Assembly (NCBI GenBank): GCA_021904315.1
Contig: CM038908.1
Coordinates: 35,082,001 to 35,146,000, forward strand
DNA from: Sphagnum magellanicum
Lineage: Eukaryota > Streptophyta > Sphagnopsida > Sphagnales > Sphagnaceae
Direction: 5' to 3'
Length of the DNA: 64,000 bases
Shown here piece after piece: positions 39,219 to 47,836 of this stretch. Positions within the stretch are counted from its first letter, which is position 1. Each line of letters begins with the position of its first letter. Made by a program: the position numbers and the translations under genes. Under the pieces are notes generated by a model that saw nothing but the letters and a program-made list of their open reading frames with translations, searched no databases and was not told the DNA's origin.

Positions 39219-39592
39219 GAGTATCTCCAGTGGTGCTGAGTATGTGACCCTGCGAAAATATTTTTCACACCCAAGTTTAGTTCTGTACTCTTCAGCAACC
39301 CCACCCATAAAACTGAAACTAGGACAGCAAATAGGTGGGGGAAGACTAATGGCAAACCACCTGGACCAATTATTATGATGGGCCAATCAGAAACACTGAG
39401 CAGCAGTTAGATCATATTTATTACACTCTTTTCTGCAGGTGGACACCGTTGCTGCGCCATTTACCAGCCACTGCAACATGCGCAATTATACGGAGCCAAA
39501 ATCATTGTCCTGAGCCAAACCGGTATAGGTTGGATTTTCTTTATCCAATTTTACTGTGCAGGATCACATACCGAGCACCGCTGGAGATTCTC
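39219..39592. mobile_element. 374-bp MITE-like element with 35-bp terminal inverted repeats
   Basis: The left end GAGTATCTCCAGTGGTGC and the reverse complement of the right end GAGAATCTCCAGCGGTGC match, and similarity continues to about 35 bases (TATGTGAnCCTGC). The internal 300 bp has no coding capacity. The start GAGnATCTCCA is typical of plant miniature inverted-repeat elements. Flanking triplets are GTA on the left and TTA on the right, close to but not a perfect 3-bp target duplication of PIF/Harbinger type. Superfamily is therefore inference. Confidence 0.65.
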
Positions 39593-40428
39593 TTACATAG
39601 CACCACTTTCAGGGACTTTATGATGCCATTGGTTGGTCTGAGTAGCCCATTAGTATAGGGTAACGCCCTAGGGCTGGGGCATTCCCAAAATAATTAGCCC
39701 TTGATGCCCAAGCTGAGGGCTGGTCCTTTCAGGAATGTTAGCTGGCTTAAAACTTGACTCACTTTTTGCTTTTTAAACTGTTTTTATTGTGATACTCGGT
39801 GAGAACCAGGAGGTTAAAAAAAGGGAAAAATAATGTGGGCGTTTCAAAAAGCGACATGCTCACCTCTATGAGCATTTTTCTTTCCAAAATGCCCGTTTGT
39901 TGCTGTCATTTGATTACAGCTTATAAAGCCTCCTCCATTTACATAGCAGCAAATTGCAGACGGTTTCAGGAGTGTGAATTGGCCATGACCCACAAGTTAC
40001 ATAGCTATGATACCATAACCTAAATTGATCCCATAAACCTAAATTGCCATCTCACAATTGACATTCTGAATTGTTTCCTGAGAAAAAAGAAGATTACTGG
40101 GAAATTTAAAGAAAAAAGATACCAATCTTGGACCAGGAGTAAATTTGTTTTTTTCTTACACAAAATGCAAAAGGTGACTTAAGGGAATCAAAACCTTTAA
40201 AGCTAGTGGACCAAGTCAAGAGAAGGAAAAAACAGAGAAGAAAACCTTCAACTCTAGGGGACCAAGAAGTCACGAGGAGGAGAGGAGGAGATTTGAGTGG
40301 TGCTGTTGAACACCCAATGTAAAGCTGCGACATGGGGGTAGGCAAGTTAATCCCGTAAAAGAATAGGTGGGGCTAAACCCTAAAGAAGGGCTATTTTCCA
40401 GCCAAATTTAGGAATAGAATTTGCATGC
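39593..40428. other. Spacer, nothing recognised
   Basis: No gene recognised; short frames on both strands lack motifs. Confidence 0.45.
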
Positions 40429-40690
40429 AGCCCATCAAAGGTTCAGCGTGCACTAACGAGGGTCCGGTTTTTTCTTTTTGGGTTATGGGGTTGGGAGGAA
40501 TTTTTTCTTTTTTCTCTTTTAGAGGTGTTGCCATACCATTAGCCCAGGCCAAAAATGGTGCAAACAGTTTTGGAAAATAAAAGTTCCATACAGCCAATGA
40601 AAGGCTGAGCACGGACTCATAAAGGGGTACAGTTTTTTTCTTTTTGGGAAGGAGGGGGAGAGGAATTTTTCTTTTTTCCCATGTTCCCAT
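40429..40690. repeat. Direct repeat, two copies about 162 bp apart
   Basis: Copies near 40429-40520 and 40591-40685 share CAGCCnATnAAAGG, a middle block around GGTnCnGTTTTTTTCTTTTTGGG and an end AGGAATTTTTTCTTTTTTC. They are diverged. No protein coding potential is seen. Confidence 0.6.
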
Positions 40691-40948
40691 CATGTTCCAG
40701 AAAAATTGGCGATGGGCCAATCAATATGGCCTCTTCAAAAAAAACAAAGTGTGAGTGCACCCATTAACTAATTAAATCGTAATATTGGCAAAAGGGAAGG
40801 CGGGCATTTTCGCCTTTTTCTTTCGAAATTTCAAGTTTTCTCTGAAGAAAAGAGGAGGAAAACTTAGAAGTAGGAAGGAAAAAACACTGGACCAGGAGCT
40901 GGAAACAGTGACGACGTGGCTGCCTCTCACGTCAGGGGACGTCCAACA

Positions 40949-41017
40949 CCGACTGGAAAACACTGAACCAGGATAAGTACTGTACTGGAAATATAACTGG
41001 CCCAGTCACCAACCCCC
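40949..41017. repeat. Left flank of duplicated sequence D, before the MULE
   Basis: From ACCGAC onward, this stretch matches 61068-61132 (CACTGAACCAGGATAAG, ATATAACTGG, CAGTCACCAACCCC). It is the left half of the site into which the MULE inserted; the right half resumes at 53750. A related block with GTGACGACGTGGCTGCC also lies just upstream at about 40910-40945, so D contains a local tandem repeat. Confidence 0.85.
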
Positions 41018-41026
41018 CTCCGGCAG
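41018..41026. other. Target-site duplication, left (9 bp)
   Basis: CTCCGGCAG directly before the MULE is repeated exactly at 53750-53758 directly after it, and occurs once at the equivalent place in the empty copy (61133-61141). Nine-base duplications are the rule for Mutator-type elements. Confidence 0.95.
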
Positions 41027-41063
41027 GGCTGGAGTGAATTAGCACCCACCAATGCACCAGTTG
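41027..41063 (+). repeat. MULE left terminal inverted repeat
   Basis: Thirty-seven bases pair with 53713-53749 with two mismatches near the tip (GGCTGG versus GGCCAG). Weaker similarity with gaps continues inward to about 41090 (GGCCGTT, CTGGATGG). Confidence 0.95.
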
Positions 41064-41170
41064 CGGATGAGCCCGTTGAGGCCGTTTTCTGGATGGACGA
41101 AAATCCCATCTCCCTGCCCGATTTTTTTTTTTTTTTTCCACCTCTTCTCTACCCCAAAATTTTCCCCCGT

Positions 41171-41268
41171 CCTACCTACCACCTACCTCCCCCTGTCCTA
41201 CCTACCACCTACCTCCCCCCGTCCTACCTACCACCTACCTCCCCCCTCCTACTTACCACCTACCAACC
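41171..41268 (+). repeat. 26-bp subterminal tandem repeat, about 3.8 copies
   Basis: Units start at 41171, 41197, 41223 and about 41249 with CCTACCTACCACCTACCTCC. The complementary theme (TAGTAGGGTAGGTGG) forms a 33-bp array inside the right end. Subterminal tandem repeats near the termini are common in MULEs and can be transposase binding sites. Confidence 0.85.
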
Positions 41269-41309
41269 CCTCCCCCTCACTCCATCGCCAGAGCTCCTGG
41301 CTCCAAAGA

Positions 41310-42635
41310 CGTTGAGTAGGAGCGAGCTTGGAGCTTGGAGCCGGCTTGGAGCGGGAGCGAGCTTGGAATTTGGAACGAGCTTGGAGCTTGGAGCGACTGC
41401 AGCTGGACCCACGTAGGACCCAGGTAAGCATTTCTCTTTGTGTTGCTTCTTATTTGTGTTGCAAGAAAAGAAGAAGAAGAAGAAGGCGATGGCATCGCCT
41501 TCTTCTTCTTCTTTGTGCCGTGGAGCTTACAACGCAAGCTCTGAACGCAAGCTCCGGAGAGCTTCGGAGCTTCTCCGGAGCTTGCATTTCTTTCATGCAA
41601 CAAGCTCTGAGCCCCGGAGAGCTCCGGAGCTTGCCGAGCTCCAGAGAGCTTCGGAGCTTGCTGCAGCTCCATAGAGCTCTGAGCTCCGAGCAACGCGAGC
41701 TTCGGAGCTTGCTACAGCTCCAGAGAGCTCCGAGCAGCGCGAGCTCCGAGCAACGTGAGCTCCGAGCAACGCGAGCTCCGGAGCTTGCTGCAGCTCCAGA
41801 GAGCTCTGAGCTCCGAGCAACACGAGCTCCGGAGCTTGTTGCAGCTCTAAAGAGCTCCGAGCTCCGAGCAACACGAGCTTCAGAGCTTGCTGCAGCTCCG
41901 GAACTTGCCGAGCTCCAGAGAGCTCCGGAGCTTGCTGCAGCTCCGGAGCTTGCCGAGCTCCAAGCAACGCGAGCTCCGGAGCTTGCTGCAGCTCCAAAGC
42001 TTGTCGAGCTCCAGAGAGCTCCGGAGCTTACTATAGCTCCAAAGAGCTTCGAGCTCCGAACAACGCAAGCTCCGGAACTTGCTGCAGCTCCGGAGCTTGC
42101 CGAGCTCCAGAGAACTCCAAGCTCTAAGCAACGCAAGCTCCGGAGCTTGCTGCAGCTCCTGAGCTTGCCGAGCTCTAGAGAGCTCCGAGCAACGCGAACT
42201 CCGGAGCTTGCTGCAGCTCCGAGCAACGCGAGCTCCAGAGCTTGCTGCAACTCCGGAGCTTGCCGAGCTCTAGAGAGCTCCGGAGCTTGCTGCAGCTCCG
42301 GAGCTTGCCGAACTCCAAAGAGCTCCGAGCTCTGAGCAACGTGAGCTCCGGAGCTTGCTGCAGCTCTGGAGCTTACCGAGCTCCAGAGAGCTCCGGAGCT
42401 TGCTGCAGTTCCAGAGAGCTCCGAGCTCCGAGCAACACGAGCTCCGGAGCTTGCCGAGCTCCAGAGAGCTCCGAGCTCCGAGCAACGCGAGCTCTGGAGC
42501 TTGCTTGCTGCGGCTTGCTTGCTGCTGCAATGCAGCAAGCTCGGGAGCGTGAGAGCTTGCTGCTGCAACACAAACTTCGAAGCTTGCTGCAACTAAACCC
42601 TGCAACGCAGCAAGCTCTGGAGCGTCTCTTGCAAT
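41310..42635. repeat. 1.3-kb GC-rich GAGCTCCGGAGCT array
   Basis: The tract consists almost entirely of the words GAGCTCCGGAGCTTGC, TGCAGCTCC, AGAGAGCTCC and GAGCAACGCGAGCTCC in varying order, with a loose higher unit near 50 bp. AGCTCCGGAGCT is a perfect palindrome, so the tract is dense in self-complementary sites. GC content is far above the rest of the window. Several long open frames on both strands (up to 380 codons, rich in Ala, Ser, Glu, Leu and Arg) exist only because the repeat avoids stops. It precedes the zinc-finger gene and could influence its expression. Confidence 0.95.
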
Positions 42636-42762
42636 AGAAGAAAAAGAAGAACCATGAACCTTTTGCCCCATCCTCTATATTTTTTATTTTGCTTTGGTTT
42701 AGCTGATTAGAATTAACATTTAACAATAATTAGTGGTCTTTTGTTTAGGGTTGGAAGTTGGA

Positions 42763-44188
42763 ATGGGTAAGAGAAGAAGACTCAGGAAAAGCGGTGGTGG
42801 TGAGCTGGAGGTCAATATGCAAGATGTTACATCAGATGAGGCGATTCTTCCAAGTGTTGCTATGGCAGATGTGATGATTCTTTTGCCATATGTTGTTGGA
42901 GGAGATGAGGGAATTATTGAGTCACATGTTGCTGCATCTGATGCAATAATTATTCAGCAAAATGTTGCATCAGATGAAGCAAATAGTGAACAAGATGTTG
43001 CATCAGATGAAGAAATGGGTGAGCAAAATGCTGCTCTATCACAATTGAAATATAAAGATCGCATTAGTATAGATTGTTTTAGAATGTGTGGACATCAGAT
43101 TAAATACAGATTAAAGAAATTGTACAAGTTTTTTTAGGTTTAATTATATCCGCACCTTCCATCATTTGTTGGAAGGTGTGGGATTTTTTTTTGTCAAATT
43201 TTTTTAATGCAATACCTGAAAACAATGATTTGTAATATCTACATTTTGTTTTTTGATCTTTCTTTTTTTGGCTTAGGTCCGGAAGTTGAATCTGATAAGG
43301 CAGCTCTGCCACTTGCACTTTTTTGCCCACCGAATTTGGCTCGGAAAGACAAGGAATGGACGCATGTTGGGTCCAAATGGAGGTGCAAAGTTGGTAATTG
43401 CACTATTGCATATTGTGCAAAATGGCTGTTGACGAAACACTTGAAGGAGGTGCATGGGTTGGTGGCTGAAAAGTCCAAACCTGGGAGGCCTTCAACTGCT
43501 GCAGGAGGTCCTCGACATCAGGACCATGCCAAGATGAATGCTCGCATCTTGGGAAATGCGATGGCTGTGCAGAGGCAGAACGATCAAAAGGTGGCTAGTC
43601 GCGCTCGTGCCAAAACACAACGCGAATGGGAAAACCTGGTAGCTGTTGCAAAACAGTGTCCACCATTCCCAAAACCAGGTTTGGTGAAATTAGCTTCAGA
43701 AAAACTTTTGAAAGTGTTGGGGCTTACTGCTTGGGGTGTGGGCAGTGTGCCTCGAGATGTAGCATCGCGAATGGAGGAAGATGAAGACTTACAAGGGATT
43801 ATTCGATCCACCCGTTGCGCATATGCACGGCAACTCAAGACGGCATGGGATGCCAAATATTGGGATCGAGAGTCCAATAAAACAAGTCGGAGAAAACAGT
43901 TGGTAGCTGTTTTGGATTTTCATGAATCTAGAATGATTCATGGAAGGTAAGAAACAATCATAAGCAATGTTTATTGTTTTTTTATTGCATTTCATCCAAG
44001 GTGTGTTAGGGTTTAACTTGGTGGTTTTTGGGTGTTTATAGGTTCAGGGCCAAACACAGGAAGAGTTTGTGGCAACCGCAGTTCAAGTGGAAATGCAACG
44101 TCGGCATTTATACACTGCTCATCATGCAACAAAGGCTGCAAATGCAGCTGCTGCGTACCGAGTTAAACACGAGATTGTAGATTGCTAG
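42763..44188 (+). CDS. C2H2 zinc-finger protein, MULE accessory gene (3 exons)
   Basis: Exon 1 runs 42763-43018, from ATG (MGKRRRLRKSGGG) to donor G|GTGAGC. Exon 2 starts at 43277 after a T-rich tract and TTAG; both sides are phase 1, giving EEMGPEVESDK. Exon 1 is acidic with four variants of VASDEA. The finger lies at residues about 122-145: C122-x4-C127-x12-H140-x4-H145 (CKVGNC to HLKEVH). A basic stretch follows (KSKPGRPS), then an Ala/Arg/Gln-rich probable helix. The last exon starts at 44042. A consensus donor AG|GTAAGA at 43946 leads to a stop at 44180 (354 aa). A weaker phase-0 donor at 43902 leads to the more protein-like EEFVATAVQVEMQRR ending at 44188 (342 aa). I cannot choose between them. 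It probably binds DNA in the nucleus; a transposition role is inferred from position. Confidence 0.75.
43019..43276 (+). other. Intron 1 of the C2H2 gene
   Basis: 258 bases from GTGAGC to a T-rich tract ending TTAG. It is phase 1 on both sides, and splicing restores one frame through EEMG|PEVES. It contains several in-frame stops. Confidence 0.75.
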
Positions 44189-44525
44189 ACACTGATATGG
44201 GTTAGGGTTTAGGGTTATACAGTTAGTTAGGTTTTATAGCCCTTTTACTTTTTGGACTACCCAATTTTGAACTACCCAATATAATAGCATCTTCTATTCA
44301 CACTTGTTTTATGGTATATGGGCATATGTCTTCTTTGTCATAATTTTTTTAGTACTTGAGATGTAAGAATCAAACCAAAGATCAAAATGAACATTGTGCA
44401 ATACTTACATATAATATAATAGCACTCACATCACTTGAAGAGTTTCAAAACAATATACACATTTTAAACATATAAAATACCTACATCACTTTCTATTATA
44501 AATCTCATAAGGAGATTTTCAAATA

Positions 44526-44863
44526 TGCAATACCCACATCTACGTCCTAAAATAGTCACAGGCATATTACATTCAATGCAATACCCGCATCTAAGTCCCA
44601 TAATAGTCGTTGCAATTTTTGGCATCCCTTGCAATACCCGCATCTAAGTCCCATAATAACCGTTGGTATTTTTGGCATCTCTTGCAATACCCGCATATGG
44701 GCCACCCATAGTTGTTGACATTCGTCATTCGCTGCAATACCCGCATATGGGTCCATGGTTTTCGTTGGGTTTTATAACATTTCTTGCAATACCCGCATAT
44801 AGTTTCCATAATAGCCACTAGTTTTTTTTTGTGTCTCTTGCAATACCCGCATATAGGTCCCAT
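44526..44863 (+). repeat. About 52-bp tandem array of TTGCAATACCCGCAT, seven copies
   Basis: Copies of TGCAATACCC start at 44526, 44577, 44630, 44683, 44733, 44785 and 44839 (spacing 50-54). Each is followed by GCATnTAnGTCCCATAATAG or a variant. The minus-strand frames across it (repeating CGYCK) are a by-product of the repeat. It lies just 3' of the zinc-finger gene. Confidence 0.92.
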
Positions 44864-45021
44864 AATAGTTGCTGGTTTTTTTCATTATTTGCAAAACTTA
44901 CATTTTGTCATAAAATTAATTTAGAATAATAATCAATTTAGGTATATAAAAAGACATATTTTGGGTATCCATAGCACTTATTTGTTATTTTGAAATGACA
45001 TTACATGCAAGTTTTGCATTC

Positions 45022-45056
45022 AGGGTTTAGGGTTTAGGGTTTAGGGTTAGGTTTTC
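45022..45056 (+). repeat. Interstitial telomere-type repeat
   Basis: About four tandem units of the plant telomere motif (GGGTTTA) run from 45022, followed by GGGTTAGG. It is inside the MULE, not at a chromosome end. Confidence 0.85.
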
Positions 45057-45603
45057 ACATAAGGTTTGCTTCTTACCTTTGTGTGATAACTCCAACCTAA
45101 TTTTCCTAATCTCTTTGAAGAAAATATATCGTAAGATTGTTTTAGGTCCCATATGTTTAAACCCAAAAAATTTCCCCCCAATTGAATATAAAATATTTTT
45201 GATAGTACATGAATTATCAACAAATTTTGACATATAATTAAATAATTAATAGACCATTATTTCAGATAATTTAAATGATTAATTATCAAGAATTAGATAA
45301 TCATTTATTTATTTGGAATAATTAACTATTCATTTGGCTTAACTTCATTTATTTGGATAATAAAAAGTTGGATCTAAAAATCAGATTAACTTTATTTGAT
45401 TGCTTAACTTTAATATATTTTTATTTTAATAAGTGATTAAAATCACTATTTAAGATAACTATTCCATGTTATAGATTGCATGTTCAGCTTTTTCATAAAA
45501 AATTCATACACCAAAATAAGTTTGATCACAATTGCCATTATACTATTTGTTCCACAAACAATATAATTTTTTTTCAAATTCATGAAACAAAATAAGAATC
45601 ATG

Positions 45604-45672
45604 GGTTTAGGGTTTAGGGTTTAGGGTTTTAGGGTTTTTTAGGTTTAGGGTAAACCCTAAACCCTAAACTCC
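45604..45672. repeat. Inverted telomere-type repeats (hairpin-forming)
   Basis: GGGTTTAGGGTTTAGGG-type units read in one direction to about 45650 and then switch to TAAACCCTAAACCCTAAAC on the same strand. The two arms are complementary, so this site could form a hairpin or mark a head-to-head join of telomere repeats. Confidence 0.8.
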
Positions 45673-45819
45673 TAATCAACAACCCCAGCCTCACACCTTT
45701 GTTAACATATTATTTTGAAATTAATTAATTATTTTAGAATGACCTGAAATGTAGATATTACATTTAGGGTAGGATCTTCATTTAAAGAAGCTTAAACCCC
45801 AGAACCGTATTTTTATAGT

Positions 45820-47420
45820 GGCCCAAAATGCAGGTATTGCATGTAGGGTAGGATTTTCACTTAAAGAGGGCTTAAACCCCCCATGTGTACTTTCGAGGTG
45901 ACACAAAATGCAGGTATTGCATTTAGGGTTCAGTTTATATCATTATTTATATATTAAGTGTTATGAATAACAATATATTTGGACCAATATTTAAACCAAT
46001 ATTATACATCATGAAAAATAAAGTTTACATAAGGACTTGTGTTATAAATCTATTAAATATAAAATATTTTTGACCCACTATATGAATATTTTAACCAAGA
46101 AAATATTTACTATATATCAGAAAAGTATAAATTAAAATTTCAATTAAACATAGGATTAATATATGGGAGAGATCATTTTTATTATTATGTGAAACGGAAA
46201 AGAAAAAAGTAGAAAATTACGTGCTTTGAATTTTTTTAAAACATAATTTAAAATCTTGTTAAATTAAAGACTTTATATTTTATGTTTTTAGTATGAATAT
46301 ACAACTTTAAAAGGGGAAAAAAAAAATGAACATCTTTGAAAAATATTTAAGCTTGAACTTTTTATTTTTTGATCTTGACAAACTTTGTATTGTATTTAGG
46401 GTTGGGTTTTCACAGAAGGTTTGTTTTTTACCTTTGTGTGATAACTCCAACCTAATTTTCGCAATCTCTTTGAGGAAGATATAGAATGAAATTGGATTGT
46501 TTCACATATGTCTAAACCCTAAAATTTTCCCCCTAATTTAATATAAAATATTTATGATAATTAATGAATTATCAACAAAATTTGTCATATAATTAAATAA
46601 TTAATAGACCATTATTTCAGATAATTTAGATGATTAATTATCAAGAATCAGATAATCATTTATTTATTTAAAATAATTAACTAATCATTTGGCTTAAATT
46701 TATTTACTTGAAAATAAAAAGTTGGATTTAATCAGATTAATTAATTTGATACTTAATTGATTAACTTTAGTATATTTTTGTTTTAATAAGTTTTTGAAAT
46801 CACTATTTAAGATAATTATTCCATGTTATAGATTGCAAGTTCAACTTTTTCATGAAAAGTTTTTACACCAAAATAAGCTTGATCACAATTGTCATTGTAT
46901 TATTTGTTCCACAAACAATAGAACCTCTTTTAAAATTCATGAAAAAAAATAAGAATCATGGATTCCTAATCAACAACCCCAACCTCCATACACACTTTTG
47001 TTAACATATGATTTTGAAATTAACTAATTATTTTAGAGTGACCCTAAATGCAGGTATTACATTTAGGGTAGGATCTTCATATAAAGAACCCTAAACCCAC
47101 ATGCGTACTTTCGGAGTGACCCTAAATGCAGGTATTGCATTTAGGGTGGGATCTTCATATAAAAAAACCCTAAACCCCACATGCATACTTTCGGAGTGAC
47201 CCTAAATGCAGGTATTGCATTTAGGGTGGGATCTTCATATAAAGAAACCTTAAACCCCACATGCGTACTTTCTGAGTGACCCCAAATACAGGTATTACAT
47301 TTAGGGTAGGGTTTTTTCAAAGTGACTTTGCGTCTGCATATTGTGTTTAGGGTTAGGTCTTCACTTAAGGGTATCCAAACCATTTAGATGGGTTTTTTTT
47401 TAACGTGTGGGTATTGCATT
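45820..47420 (-). repeat. GCAATACCTGCAT motif cluster, minus orientation, partly 80-bp tandem
   Basis: ATGCAGGTATTGCATTTAGG or a close variant occurs near 45829, 45907, 47048, 47128, 47208, 47287 and 47405. The group at 47020-47300 is a regular tandem repeat of about 80 bp (GTGACCCTAAATGCAGG, GGATCTTCATATAAAGAA, CACATGCGTACTTTC). A telomere-like GTTTAGGG accompanies nearly every copy. Between 45930 and 47000 lies AT-rich sequence that repeats 45050-45560 (second copy from about 46400). No gene is present. Confidence 0.88.
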
Positions 47421-47590
47421 TAGGCTTGTTTTTCATTTAAACTTGCAATACCCGAACTTATACTTACCTTTACTAACTGGAATGTTGGGGTTTCATTGCA
47501 ATACCTACATCCGTACTTATCTTTACAAATTGGAATTTTGGGGCATGATTGCAATACTTGCATTTGTACTTACTTTTACCAACTGGGATT
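47010..47590. repeat. Internal direct duplication in the MULE, copy 1
   Basis: This segment recurs at 52010-52570 in the same order and orientation: the 80-bp array, CTTCACTTAAGGGTATCC, AACCATTTAGATGGG, then plus-oriented motif copies with TACTTAC and AACTGGAATnTTGGGG. The two copies flank the transposase gene. Confidence 0.88.
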
Positions 47591-47836
47591 TTGGGGCCTA
47601 GTTACAATACCTGCATCTAACACTAATATCATCATTATGCTTATGTTTTTGCATTTCACACTTTTTGTGCTTATTACTTGGAAACAATAATAACCTTTGT
47701 GCCATATTAAACTTCATGTGCGTGTTGAATACATGATGTTCAAAGAATTTGGGGTATGATTTCCTCCATACAAAATTGATTATAAAAGAAAATTCTTAGT
47801 GCTAATGGCAACAATCTTGATTAGTAATTGAAACAT

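Noticed and set aside
41328-42671. Long open frames on both strands (up to 380 codons) in the GAGCTC array
   Set aside because: They follow the DNA repeat in every frame, encode low-complexity Ala/Ser/Glu/Leu/Arg runs and overlap each other on both strands.
44526-44863. CRISPR-like regular spacing of a conserved repeat
   Set aside because: Spacers are themselves related, the repeat belongs to a motif family spread through a eukaryotic transposon, and there are no cas genes.
44556-44863. Cys-rich minus-strand frames with repeating CGYCK
   Set aside because: The peptide repeat is the translation of the 52-bp tandem array; no finger spacing or start context supports a protein.
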